DNA of 64,000 bases from Sediminicoccus sp. KRV36 (GTDB lineage: Bacteria; Pseudomonadota; Alphaproteobacteria; Acetobacterales; Acetobacteraceae): contig NZ_CP085081.1 in the NCBI RefSeq assembly GCF_023243115.1, forward strand, positions 3,865,001 through 3,929,000. The letters are read 5' to 3'. The notes under the pieces are model-generated. The model was not told the origin of the DNA, did not search any database, and saw only the letters and a list, made by a program, of their open reading frames with translations. The position numbers and the translations under genes are program-made. Of this stretch, positions 1 to 11,387 are shown piece after piece. Position 1 is the first letter of the stretch; each line of letters opens with the position of its first letter.

Positions 1-825
1 AACAATATCTGTTTCAAGCAGCACCTCGAAGCGATTTCTTAGCAAGCTCGCGCCTACAAGTCTCCCTCGGAAGATTTTTGTCTCGGAGCGGGTCTCTGTG
101 ATATTGTTGATCACCGCTATGATTTTCTCGGATTTTTCCCGATCGATCTTCCACTCATATTTTGTACCCGCAAAATCTTTCCAGTCGAACTTGATATTCG
201 AGTCAGAGGCATTTAGGTGACTTGCCAGATGACGCAAATGGACAAGAGAGCGGCGCCCCATTTCTCCTGATACACTCATCATGCCAGAATCGCTCTGCGC
301 TGCATGTAGAAGCCGAAACAGCTGAACCATTGCATCAGACGACGTGCTTTCTCCGAGCAAATCATAATTTGACTGAACAAAAATATTCATCCCAAAAGAC
401 GAATCATAAGTGGATTGTAGTCTCATTGATGTTAAATTCATTATATCAGACCGGATAGGGCCGCGAGAAGTTGGTCCTGTTGTGATAGCTTGCGCAATAC
501 TTGAAAATAACTTCTGAAATCTTGTCAGTATAACTCCAAGATCGAGCAACTTTGCTGAATGTTGCGCAAAATTCGGGCCATCCAGTGTAATGGCTACATG
601 CTCGGATCGTCTATGACGAAGAACTTCGACCAACTCTTGCCGGAGAGCAGTCTCCATGGAGCGCAGGCTGATGCCGCTCAAAGCAATCCCGAAGCTATTT
701 GGGTTGGCTCTGGCGAGAGCCTGCTGATCGGTCATAGCGGCGTCAAGCTCGGACAATCTGCGTCGCAAGCCACGCAGCCTTGCCTCCGCAGACGCGGGGT
801 CCACGCCGTGCCACACATCAAACAT
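1..825 (-). CDS. Hypothetical protein, 3' end outside window (partner of DUF6932 gene)
   Basis: An uninterrupted minus-strand frame starts with ATG at 825 (MFDVWHGVDPASAEARLRGL) and stays open to base 1, giving at least 275 residues; its stop lies beyond the window. The start overlaps the last 8 bases of the upstream DUF6932 gene, so the two are probably translationally coupled. The N-terminal 40 residues look helical and charged; the last visible part (FRGRLVGASLLRNRFEV) looks beta-rich. I do not recognise a family. Codon use and GC content are clearly lower than in the rest of the window, as in its partner, which suggests joint acquisition by transfer. Confidence 0.7.
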   Translation of the reverse strand, partial: MFDVWHGVDPASAEARLRGLRRRLSELDAAMTDQQALARANPNSFGIALSGISLRSMETALRQELVEVLRHRRSEHVAITLDGPNFAQHSAKLLDLGVILTRFQKLFSSIAQAITTGPTSRGPIRSDIMNLTSMRLQSTYDSSFGMNIFVQSNYDLLGESTSSDAMVQLFRLLHAAQSDSGMMSVSGEMGRRSLVHLRHLASHLNASDSNIKFDWKDFAGTKYEWKIDREKSEKIIAVINNITETRSETKIFRGRLVGASLLRNRFEVLLETDIV

Positions 826-1333
826 TGTTTAAATCTTCTGCTTTCGTGCTGTTAGCCGCAGGATCAATTTGAGTGCGCACAACCCCTTTAGGCCGATCCT
901 CTCTATCATATCCAAACTCACCCATCCAGTATTTACGTTTACTACGAAGCTGACTGTATAAAGGATGATTTTCTGGAACCGTTGGCGAAAAGTAAGCATC
1001 GCAGAAATGAGTTGCCTTCGTCGCTGGCCCTGAAAACAAGTCGGCTAATTTCTTCTGATCTTCAGGACTAAGAGCGTCTATCGTATCAAGATCCGCAAAG
1101 GCTACTAAATCTATATCACCTGGATCTGCCTTATTTGAAACAAAACTTCCATCAATAAGTTGAACGCACGCAACTCCGAGGGCTGAAAATTCACTACGAT
1201 GGCGAATATAGCCCTCGATGATTGCACGCCTTGTGTTTGATGCTGGAAAAGCTGTGACAAAGTGTTCTACGATACCTTCAACATCCATGTCATGGAGGCC
1301 AGCATCAAGATATCCATCAGAATTAAAATTCAA
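818..1333 (-). CDS. DUF6932-like minimal-nucleotidyltransferase-type protein
   Basis: The protein (171 aa from the chosen start) begins NFNSDGYLDAGLHDM, the typical opening of DUF6932 proteins, and carries IDGSFVSNKADPGDIDLVAF, which matches the G-S-x(n)-D-x-D signature of nucleotidyltransferase-fold enzymes (GS near residue 69, DID near residue 78). I place the start at the TTG at 1333 because GGGAGG sits 5 bases upstream and the family homology begins there; an ATG at 1420 would add 29 residues that look unrelated. The gene overlaps the following unknown gene. Proteins with this fold act in MNT/HEPN or AbiE-type toxin-antitoxin and defence modules, but an actual activity here is inference. 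GC is low for this genome. Confidence 0.7.
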   Translation of the reverse strand: MNFNSDGYLDAGLHDMDVEGIVEHFVTAFPASNTRRAIIEGYIRHRSEFSALGVACVQLIDGSFVSNKADPGDIDLVAFADLDTIDALSPEDQKKLADLFSGPATKATHFCDAYFSPTVPENHPLYSQLRSKRKYWMGEFGYDREDRPKGVVRTQIDPAANSTKAEDLNNV

Positions 1334-1420
1334 TTTTTCCTCCCGTGTTAGGTCTAAATTTGCTACGCGAGGAGCACTGGCCCCACGTTGGCCAGCTCGC
1401 AGGACTACGCCAACCAACAT

Positions 1421-1622
1421 TTAAACAATGCTAGCTGAGCTTATCCGCGCCTCATAGGGGTTTTTACGTAGCAAGATCGCCGTTTCGGTTTCGACGTGCT
1501 TCACCGGTCGGCAGAATTCTGCGACGCTAAGTCTGCCTCTCGACGTCAGAACGTTCAATCAGAGCCAGTTTTTGTTCTTGTTTTGTTCTTGTTTTGTTCG
1601 AACCGTCATGTTACGTTTTGCC
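1421..1622. other. Intergenic spacer with TTGTTCTTGTT direct repeats
   Basis: This gap separates the AT-rich two-gene module from the high-GC chromosome. It contains two adjacent copies of a TTCTTGTTTTGTT unit near 1573-1600. No RNA gene or clear terminator was seen. Confidence 0.4.
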
Positions 1623-2276
1623 ATGCGCATCCGCCCCCTCCTCCCCCCTGAACTCCGCGAACCCCGCACCTACTCCCGTGGCCCGCGCCCTCCCCGCCCG
1701 GCCAGGATTCTGGTGCCCTATGACCGGATGACGGATGCGCAGTGGAGCATCCTCTCCCTCCACCTGCCCGTGCCGGCGCGCGGGCGGCCCTGTGACCAGC
1801 GGGCGCGGATGGATGCGATTTTCCGCGTGGCGGCGACCGAGGGCGCTTGGCGGGAATTGCCGGCGGCTTACGGCAAGGGTTCCTCGGTCGCGCGGCATTT
1901 CCAGCGGCTCGCGAATGCGGGGGTTTGGGAGCGGCTGTTGCGGGCGCTGGCGGCCTCACCGGCCGGGTCTGTGCTGCGGGAGATGGAAGGGTTGATCTGC
2001 CGGGCGGCGCGGCGGGCCATTCGCATCCGTGGCCTCGCGCTGATCATGCTCGCGCGGCGGCTCAAGCTGATGCGCGCCTTACCCGGCCCGTCCTGGATGG
2101 TGGCCGATCCGGATTTGTCCGAAAACATGCGCCAACTGAACATCCGCGAGCGAATTCTGGGCTGGCGGCAGGACAAGCGCGGCACGCGCGACTTCCTGCG
2201 CATCCTGAAAACCCTCCACACCCTCGCCGGTGGCCGCGCCTCAATCCCCCGCACCCTCCGCGAGTGCTGGAAATGA
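1623..2276 (+). CDS. IS5-family N-terminal (DUF4096-like) domain protein without a DDE domain
   Basis: From the ATG at 1623 the product is 217 aa. Residues about 35-105 (YDRMTDAQWSILSLHLP, then ACDQRARMDAIFRVAATEG-like text, ELPAAYGKGSSVARHFQRLA, GVWERLL) match the helix-turn-helix domain found at the start of IS5-group transposases (DUF4096). The rest, about 110 residues, has no DDE catalytic core and resembles nothing I know. No terminal inverted repeats flank it, so it is more likely a domesticated or decayed transposase fragment, perhaps a DNA-binding protein, than a live insertion sequence. A start at 1572 is possible but would add an odd Phe/Cys-rich leader encoded by the upstream repeat. 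Confidence 0.55.
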   Translation: MRIRPLLPPELREPRTYSRGPRPPRPARILVPYDRMTDAQWSILSLHLPVPARGRPCDQRARMDAIFRVAATEGAWRELPAAYGKGSSVARHFQRLANAGVWERLLRALAASPAGSVLREMEGLICRAARRAIRIRGLALIMLARRLKLMRALPGPSWMVADPDLSENMRQLNIRERILGWRQDKRGTRDFLRILKTLHTLAGGRASIPRTLRECWK

Positions 2277-2328
2277 AGGTGCAGGAAACCAAGTTTCCTG
2301 CTGGGGGTCAGGGGGCAAAGCCCCCTGG
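2276..2328. repeat. Dispersed paired-hairpin element, copy 1
   Basis: Two perfect stems lie between convergent genes: CAGGAAAC/GTTTCCTG (2282-2300) and CAGGGGGC/GCCCCCTG around an AAA loop (2309-2327). The same layout recurs at 13939-14100 and 61784-61837, preceded by the same ATGAAGGTGCAG text. It could end transcription for both flanking genes. Confidence 0.7.
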
Positions 2329-2332
2329 TCTC

Positions 2333-3499
2333 TCACCGCGCCAGCCGCACCAAAACCCCCGCCACATCACGCCCCTTCTCCGTCCGCAACACGGCGTCTT
2401 CGCGCGCCACCAGCCGCAGCCCCGCCGCTTCCGCCAGGGCCAAAGCATGTTCCGGATTGTGCCGGAAGCGCAGCCCTGCCCCCAGCGCCACCTCGGCCTC
2501 GCCCGCTTCCAGGCTGAACAGCGCCGTGCCTCCCGGCTTCAGCGCCGCCTGCATGGCGGCCAGGGCCGGCGCCAGGTCGCCCAGGTAGTTCAGCACATCG
2601 GCGGCGGCGATCAGGTCCCAGGCCTGCGGGCTGCGCGGCAGGAATTCCAGCAGATCCGCCTCATGCAGCGCGTGATAAATGCCGCGCGCCCGCGCCTGGT
2701 TGAGCATGCGGGGCGAAAGATCCAGCCCCTCCAGCCGGGTCGCGAAGGGCTTCAGCGCCAGGCCGGAAAGCCCGGTGCCGCAGCCCAGATCCAGCACGCG
2801 GCCCTTCGGCAGCCCTTCGATCATCGCGGCCAGCAGCGCGGGCGTGCGATAGGCCAGCGCGCCCTCCAGCTCCGCATCGAAGCGCGGCGCGAAGGCGTCG
2901 AACAACTCCCGCACATAGGCGGCAGGCGCGCGGCTGGGCACAGGCCCGGCGCCGAGCGCCGCAAGCAGGAAGCCGGCCTGCTCGGCCAGCGGGCCGCGCA
3001 CCTGTTCGGCCGCCGCGCGGGCCGCGTCCATCCGCCCCGCCTCGCGCGCGGCATGCGCCAAAGCGAGCCAGGCTTCGGGCGCCTCGGGCGCCAGCCGCGT
3101 CGCCTGGGTCAGGGGGTCGAGGGCGGCCTCCGGCTGGCCCGCCGCGGTGAGGGCCTGGCCCAGGTTGCGCAGGCTCATCGCATCGGCGGGGTTGCGCTGG
3201 ATGGCGCCGCGCAGCGCCGCGATGGCCTCGGCCAGGCGCCCGGCCTCGGCCAGGGCCGCACCCTGATTGGCCAGGAACAGCGCGGAATCCGGCGCGGCCG
3301 CCACGGCGCGCGCGGCATGGGCCAGGGCGGCGGGCAGATCCCCGCGCTGCCGCGCCGCGACGCCCAGCAGATTTTCCGCATCCGGGTGGCCGGGGGCCAG
3401 GCGCAGCGCGCGGCGATAGAGGCTCACCGCCTCATCCAGCCGGCCCGCGCGGTGCCGCGCGATGCCGCGATGCAGCAATTCCTCGGCAGTGATGGTCAC
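2333..3499 (-). CDS. TPR-repeat class I SAM-dependent methyltransferase
   Basis: The 388-aa product has about five tetratricopeptide repeats in its first 170 residues (for example RHRAGRLDEAVSLYRRALRLAPGHPDAENLLG) followed by a class I methyltransferase domain. Motif I is VLDLGCGTGLSGLAL near residue 240, with LEGLDLSPRML as the motif II acidic turn. The usual reading is a cytosolic methyltransferase that finds its protein partner through the TPRs; the substrate cannot be read from sequence. It is transcribed towards the IS5-like gene, with the paired-hairpin element between them. Confidence 0.85.
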   Translation of the reverse strand: MTITAEELLHRGIARHRAGRLDEAVSLYRRALRLAPGHPDAENLLGVAARQRGDLPAALAHAARAVAAAPDSALFLANQGAALAEAGRLAEAIAALRGAIQRNPADAMSLRNLGQALTAAGQPEAALDPLTQATRLAPEAPEAWLALAHAAREAGRMDAARAAAEQVRGPLAEQAGFLLAALGAGPVPSRAPAAYVRELFDAFAPRFDAELEGALAYRTPALLAAMIEGLPKGRVLDLGCGTGLSGLALKPFATRLEGLDLSPRMLNQARARGIYHALHEADLLEFLPRSPQAWDLIAAADVLNYLGDLAPALAAMQAALKPGGTALFSLEAGEAEVALGAGLRFRHNPEHALALAEAAGLRLVAREDAVLRTEKGRDVAGVLVRLAR

Positions 3500-3599
3500 G
3501 CGATGGAACTCACGGGGACGGGCTGCGTTTCATGCATGGCCGATAAACAATCCCCGGCGAGGAGGCCAGTCGCTTTGCGATTGCAAATGCCGCGAAAGG

Positions 3600-3623
3600 T
3601 GACGAAGAAGCCACTTCGTCACT
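3600..3623. promoter_or_regulatory. Perfect 9-bp hairpin upstream of TctC-family gene
   Basis: GTGACGAAG (3600-3608) and CTTCGTCAC (3615-3623) form a perfect stem with a 6-base loop, 31 bases before the next start codon. It lies between divergent genes and could be an operator or leader hairpin. No U-tract follows. Confidence 0.4.
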
Positions 3624-3654
3624 TGCCTGTCAAAAAATTCCCCTGGAGGATCTC

Positions 3655-4638
3655 ATGCCCCGTTTGACCCGGCGCCAGCTGCCGGCCCTCGCCGCCGGAT
3701 TGCTCGCCGCCCCCGGCCTCGCCTCGGCGCAGGCATTCCCGAGCCGGCCGATCACCATCATCGTCCCCTTCGCCGCCGGTGGCCCAACCGATACGGTGGC
3801 CCGCCTGCTGGGCGAGGCGATGGGCCGGGACCTCGGCACCTCCGTCGTGGTCGAGAATGTCGGTGGCGCGGGCGGCACGCTGGGCGCGCAGCGCACCGCC
3901 GCGGCCCGGGCGGATGGCTACACGCTGCTGGTGCACCACATCGGCATGAGCACCATTCCCACGCTGTATCGCCGTCTTGCCTATGACGCGATCAATGGCT
4001 TCGAGCCGCTGGGCATGATCACCGAAGTGCCGATGACGATCGTCGCCAAGCGCAACATCGCCGCCAATTCCCTGGCGGAGCTGGTGGCGCTGGTGCGGCG
4101 GGACCGGGACAAGATCAACCTGGCCAATGCCGGCGTGGGTGCGGCCTCGCATCTGTGCGGCCTGCTGTTCCAGCAGGCGATGAACGTGCCGCTGACGACC
4201 GTGCCCTATCGCGGCACGGGCCCGGCGATGAATGACCTCGTCGCCGGCACCGTGGACCTGATGTGCGACCAGACGACCAACACGACCGAGCACATCCGCG
4301 CCGGCACCATCAAGGCCTTCGCGGTGACGACGAACACGCGCGTCGCCTCCCTGCCCGAGCTTCCGACGGCGATCGAGGGCGGGCTGCCCGGCTTCGAGGT
4401 GAGCGTCTGGCACGGCCTCTATGCGCCGCGCGGCCTCAATCCGGAATTGGTCACCCGCCTGTCGCGCGCGCTGCAGACGGCGCTGCGTGACCCCGGGCTG
4501 ATCCGCCGCTTCGCCGATCTGGGCACCGAGCCCGTGGCGCAGGACCGCGCGACGCCGGCCGCGCATCGCGCCTTCTGGACGGCCGACATCGCCCGCTGGC
4601 GCCCGGTGATCCAGGCGGCCGGGCAATTCGCCGACTGA
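3655..4638 (+). CDS. Tripartite tricarboxylate transporter substrate-binding protein (TctC/Bug family)
   Basis: The 327-aa protein has a twin-arginine-like leader (MPRLTRRQLPALAAGLLAAPGLASAQA) and the Bug-family start FPSRPITIIVPFAAGGPTDTVARLL, then VENVGGAGGTLGAQ and PYRGTGPAMNDLVAGTVDLM, all standard for periplasmic TctC-type binding proteins. Such proteins capture carboxylates or other small anions. No TctA/TctB membrane genes adjoin it, as is common for the very expanded Bug family in Acetobacteraceae and Burkholderiales; the ligand is unknown. It is preceded by GGAG 9 bases before the ATG. Confidence 0.93.
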   Translation: MPRLTRRQLPALAAGLLAAPGLASAQAFPSRPITIIVPFAAGGPTDTVARLLGEAMGRDLGTSVVVENVGGAGGTLGAQRTAAARADGYTLLVHHIGMSTIPTLYRRLAYDAINGFEPLGMITEVPMTIVAKRNIAANSLAELVALVRRDRDKINLANAGVGAASHLCGLLFQQAMNVPLTTVPYRGTGPAMNDLVAGTVDLMCDQTTNTTEHIRAGTIKAFAVTTNTRVASLPELPTAIEGGLPGFEVSVWHGLYAPRGLNPELVTRLSRALQTALRDPGLIRRFADLGTEPVAQDRATPAAHRAFWTADIARWRPVIQAAGQFAD

Positions 4639-4705
4639 GCCCGCGCGCCGGAGCACCGGCTGGGCCGCGCTGCCCCATGGCCCCCGATGCCGCGCGCATC
4701 GGCGG

Positions 4706-5299
4706 TCAGGGTCGGGCGGCGGGCGGTGCTTCGGCGAGGCGAAACCCGGCGGGGAGTTGGAACAGTGCCGGGTCGGGGCGGGCCAGGCGGATGTCGCTCT
4801 GTCGGGTTTCCAGGACGAGGCCGCCGGCCGGGCTGGGTTGCCATTGCCAGGCTTCCAGCAGGACGCCGTCCCGCCGGCAGGTGTTGCGCTCCACCGCATG
4901 CCATTGGCCACTCACGCCGCGCAATTCGATGATGAAGGTGACCTGGCCGCGGCTGCGCTCCTCGCGCTCGCGCCGGTCCTGCGGCGCGGGTGCGGCGGTG
5001 GCGGGCGGCGGCGCGAGGCGCAGGGCCACGGCGGGCTGGGCGCTGGTCAGGAAGACCGCATGGAATTCGGGGGTGATGAGGGTGACCAGCCGCCCCTCGC
5101 CAGGGCCGCGCGCTTCGATGCGCTGCCGGGGGCCATCGAGCGTCACGCGCGCGGCCGTGGCCGGCGCGCCGCCGGCGGAGGTGAGGCGCATGGCGCTGTA
5201 TGCGGGCTGGCCCAGCCGCGCGCAGCGCGGATCGGCCCTAGCGGGCGCAATGCCGGTGGCGAGCGCCATCACGATTGCGAGGGGGGCCGCGCGCCGCAT
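4706..5299 (-). CDS. Secreted hypothetical protein, last gene of Fap-like operon
   Basis: From the ATG at 5299 the product is 197 aa with a signal peptide (MRRAAPLAIVMALATGIAPARA). The mature part has two cysteines, a Glu/Arg-rich stretch (QDRREREERSR) and a C-terminal block NTCRRDGVLLEAWQWQP...FQLPAGFRL. That block resembles CMTSDGVMLKTE...FQRPAGYQSL in the secreted protein at 51235-51879, so the two are probably distant paralogues. The start lies directly after the stop of the C39 peptidase gene, so it belongs to that operon. Function is unknown. A longer frame upstream exists but would hide the signal peptide. Confidence 0.75.
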   Translation of the reverse strand: MRRAAPLAIVMALATGIAPARADPRCARLGQPAYSAMRLTSAGGAPATAARVTLDGPRQRIEARGPGEGRLVTLITPEFHAVFLTSAQPAVALRLAPPPATAAPAPQDRREREERSRGQVTFIIELRGVSGQWHAVERNTCRRDGVLLEAWQWQPSPAGGLVLETRQSDIRLARPDPALFQLPAGFRLAEAPPAARP

Positions 5300-5300
5300 C

Positions 5301-5963
5301 TCAGAACGGAAGCGGAAAGCCGGCCGGCGGCACGGCCGTCTGGATGGCGCGCGAGACACTCCGCTCGACCGAGACGCCATCGCGCACGGCCTGCAAGGGC
5401 GAGCCCTGGGGCAGGGCCCCGCCACGCCGCCACACCGCGAGGACGGCGCCCGTGAATTCGCGGCGGAACTCATGATCCAGCATCGTGACCTGCCCCTGGA
5501 TGGGATCGGCGATGTAGTGAAACCCATCGCGCGAGGCACGCAGGACGGAGAAATGCTGCCACGCGCCCTTGTCCAGATGCACGATCACCGGCCCCGCGAT
5601 CTGCGGCAATTGGGCCGCGTCAATCCGTGCGGCCTGGGCGGCGAAGCCCAGCCGCTCGGCCGCGAAGGTGATGTCCTCAAGGGAGAAACCCTGCTGCTGT
5701 TTGCTGCGCCAGGCCGCCTCGCCCGGGTAGCGCTGGCGGAGGATGGTGATGACCTCTGCCTCGGTGGTGGGGCGGCGCAGGAAAAAGGTGAGCAGCGTCG
5801 CCAGCGAAGCGCTGCCGCAGGAGAATTCCAGCACCTGGCGGACGACATGGGCGTAGCGCCGCTCCTGCCAGGATTGCGGCCGGCGCATCAGCGCCTCGCC
5901 CGCCGCTGCCGGAGACGCGGAGAGTGCCAGCAGACCGAGTGCGATACGACGCGTGGGGGGCAT
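5301..5963 (-). CDS. Secreted C39-family cysteine peptidase (FapD-like)
   Basis: The 220-aa product has a signal peptide (LGLLALSASPAAAG) and the C39 layout: catalytic Cys in LEFSCGSASLATLL (near residue 49), His in WQHFSVL (near 140) and Asp in IADPIQG (near 152). There is no membrane or ABC domain, unlike bacteriocin exporters. A stand-alone periplasmic C39 peptidase next to a coiled-coil/beta-barrel outer-membrane protein is the hallmark of the Pseudomonas Fap amyloid system, where FapD has this role. The gene lies 2 bases after the barrel gene and directly before a secreted protein gene. Identity as a peptidase is solid; the Fap role is inferred from context. Confidence 0.88.
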   Translation of the reverse strand: MPPTRRIALGLLALSASPAAAGEALMRRPQSWQERRYAHVVRQVLEFSCGSASLATLLTFFLRRPTTEAEVITILRQRYPGEAAWRSKQQQGFSLEDITFAAERLGFAAQAARIDAAQLPQIAGPVIVHLDKGAWQHFSVLRASRDGFHYIADPIQGQVTMLDHEFRREFTGAVLAVWRRGGALPQGSPLQAVRDGVSVERSVSRAIQTAVPPAGFPLPF

Positions 5964-5965
5964 GT

Positions 5966-7150
5966 TCAGAACCTGTATCTGAGGCCGAGGCCCAGTTGAA
6001 CATTCGGGCTATCCGAGACGAGGCCGAAGGCCAGCGCCGGCTCCAGCCAGAACTGGGTGCCGAGGCGCTGGACCAGCGAAAGGCGCAGCGCGGCGGACTC
6101 GCTCGCGGTGTTGCGATAAGTGATGGAATTGGCCTGGAGGGCGGAGGTGTAGCTGCCGATGAAGGTGAAGCCGAGCGTCGAGCGCTCACTCAGGGCAAAG
6201 CTGATGCCGGCATTGTAGTTGATCCGGCGACCGGGGCGGAAGGTGATGCCCGATTGTTCGAGCGGGAAGACATATTCGTAGGAAACCCCGCCAAACAGCA
6301 CCAGTGGGTCCACCGTCTTGAAGAACTGGACGCCGCTGCGCAACGCCCATGCGCCCCGCGTGGAGATGGCCTGGGTGATATCCACCGGCACCAGCTCCGC
6401 GCTCAAGCCGGTGGCTGGGCTGATGAAGGGCGAGGGCCCCGTGGGTGTTACCACGGCCGCCGTGAAGACTGCGCCGGGCCAGAAGGGGCGCTCCCCCCAA
6501 CCCAGGATATTCACCTGGGCCGAGACATCCCCGATGCCACGCGTTTCACGGTCGGAGATGAGGCTTGGCGAACGCTCGAAGCTGCGGGTGGATTGGAAAA
6601 ACGGTGCCGTGATGGCGGCTTCGACACCGGCCATGATCCCCAGCCGCGCCGTGAGCACCGCCGAGGCGCTGCGGTCCGCCGAAATGATGCGCCGGTCCCG
6701 CAGATAGCCGAGATCGAGCGAAGCTTCGGCCTGGCCTGGGCGCAGCGTGACAGCCTGGTCACGGAAGACGAAAGCCTCCTGCGGGATTTCCTCGTCATGC
6801 GGGTCGCGTGTGCGCGAGGGCGGCATGGCCGGTGGCGCCGTGGGGGGTGCGGGGGGCGGCGCAGCGGCGGCAGCTGTGGCGCGGGGCGGACGGGGCGTTT
6901 GCGGCGCCCGCTCCAGCTGCTCAAGCCGGCGTTCGAGCAGGCGGATTCGCTCCAGCAGGCGCGCCTGCTGCGCTTCGGCCGAGGGCGCCGCGGCCTGGGC
7001 ATCGGCTGGCGCGGGATGGAAGGCCAGGAGTGCCGCGGCGGCAGCACCGCGGACACCCCAGGCGCCAGCACGGCGCTGGCCGATGGATTTGCCGATCCTG
7101 CGGAGCGACAAGGACCAGACATTTTGTCTGTTCATGGGCATCGCAAGCAC
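5966..7150 (-). CDS. Outer-membrane beta-barrel transporter with N-terminal coiled coil (FapF-like)
   Basis: The 394-aa protein has a signal peptide ending PAPADAQA, a short coiled coil (RLLERIRLLERRLEQLERA, about residues 63-81), a Pro/Ala-rich linker, then about 270 residues of alternating beta strands ending in LGLGLRYRF, the terminal Phe typical of outer-membrane barrels. It fits the Phenol_MetA_deg/transporter class that includes FapF, which forms a trimer through its coiled coil and exports amyloid subunits. The GTG at 7150 overlaps the stop of the upstream Tyr-rich gene; in-frame ATGs at 7141 and 7135 are alternatives. Its downstream neighbour is a C39 peptidase, as in fap operons. Confidence 0.8.
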   Translation of the reverse strand: MLAMPMNRQNVWSLSLRRIGKSIGQRRAGAWGVRGAAAAALLAFHPAPADAQAAAPSAEAQQARLLERIRLLERRLEQLERAPQTPRPPRATAAAAAPPPAPPTAPPAMPPSRTRDPHDEEIPQEAFVFRDQAVTLRPGQAEASLDLGYLRDRRIISADRSASAVLTARLGIMAGVEAAITAPFFQSTRSFERSPSLISDRETRGIGDVSAQVNILGWGERPFWPGAVFTAAVVTPTGPSPFISPATGLSAELVPVDITQAISTRGAWALRSGVQFFKTVDPLVLFGGVSYEYVFPLEQSGITFRPGRRINYNAGISFALSERSTLGFTFIGSYTSALQANSITYRNTASESAALRLSLVQRLGTQFWLEPALAFGLVSDSPNVQLGLGLRYRF

Positions 7151-7503
7151 TACATGCCGATGCCGGAATAGTATGCCGCGTGGTGGCTGAAGATATAAGC
7201 ATAATACGCGTAGAAAGCCGCGGTCTCATACCAGCTTTTTTCAGATGGCGTGTTCGATCCCGCATAATATCGGCCATAGAAGGAATAGACATACGCCGTA
7301 TATGAATAGGATACCGCCAAGCCGCCGTAGTAATCCGCCGTGGCGCCGCGCGCGGTAATATCGCGTGAGGCTTCCAGCGACAGCGCCTCAATGGCGGCCG
7401 TCCCGAAGACGGGGCTGCGCTCGGCGCGGATAGGCACGAAGGGCAGGGCAGCGAGAAACAGGACAGTGGCAGCGATCAATCGGAGCTTCTTCACGGGGAC
7501 CAT
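7150..7503 (-). CDS. Small secreted tyrosine-rich protein, candidate export substrate
   Basis: This 117-aa product has a signal peptide (LRLIAATVLFLAALPFVPIRAE) and then a C-terminal 62 residues with 16 tyrosines (for example SYSYTAYVYSFYGRYYAG and FYAYYAYIFSHHAAYY) with alternating small residues. I know no family for it. It is the first gene of a four-gene operon with a FapF-like barrel and a FapD-like peptidase, so the simplest inference is that it is the exported, perhaps self-assembling, substrate. It does not show the long Gln/Asn-rich repeats of FapB/FapC, so it would be a different kind of subunit. Confidence 0.75.
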   Translation of the reverse strand: MVPVKKLRLIAATVLFLAALPFVPIRAERSPVFGTAAIEALSLEASRDITARGATADYYGGLAVSYSYTAYVYSFYGRYYAGSNTPSEKSWYETAAFYAYYAYIFSHHAAYYSGIGM

Positions 7504-7563
7504 CCTTTTTTGGGGGTCCCTGAAGCTATCGCGGCCGGATTAAGACAAGGTGAAGCGGCCCGG

Positions 7564-11387
<3,824 letters not shown>

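Noticed and set aside
1570..1610. tRNA-like TTCGAA motif near the TTGTTC repeats
   Set aside because: No acceptor stem or cloverleaf could be formed around it.
1847..3667. 606-residue plus-strand frame opposite the TPR-methyltransferase
   Set aside because: A high-GC shadow frame covering the opposite strand of a clear gene, with no domain.
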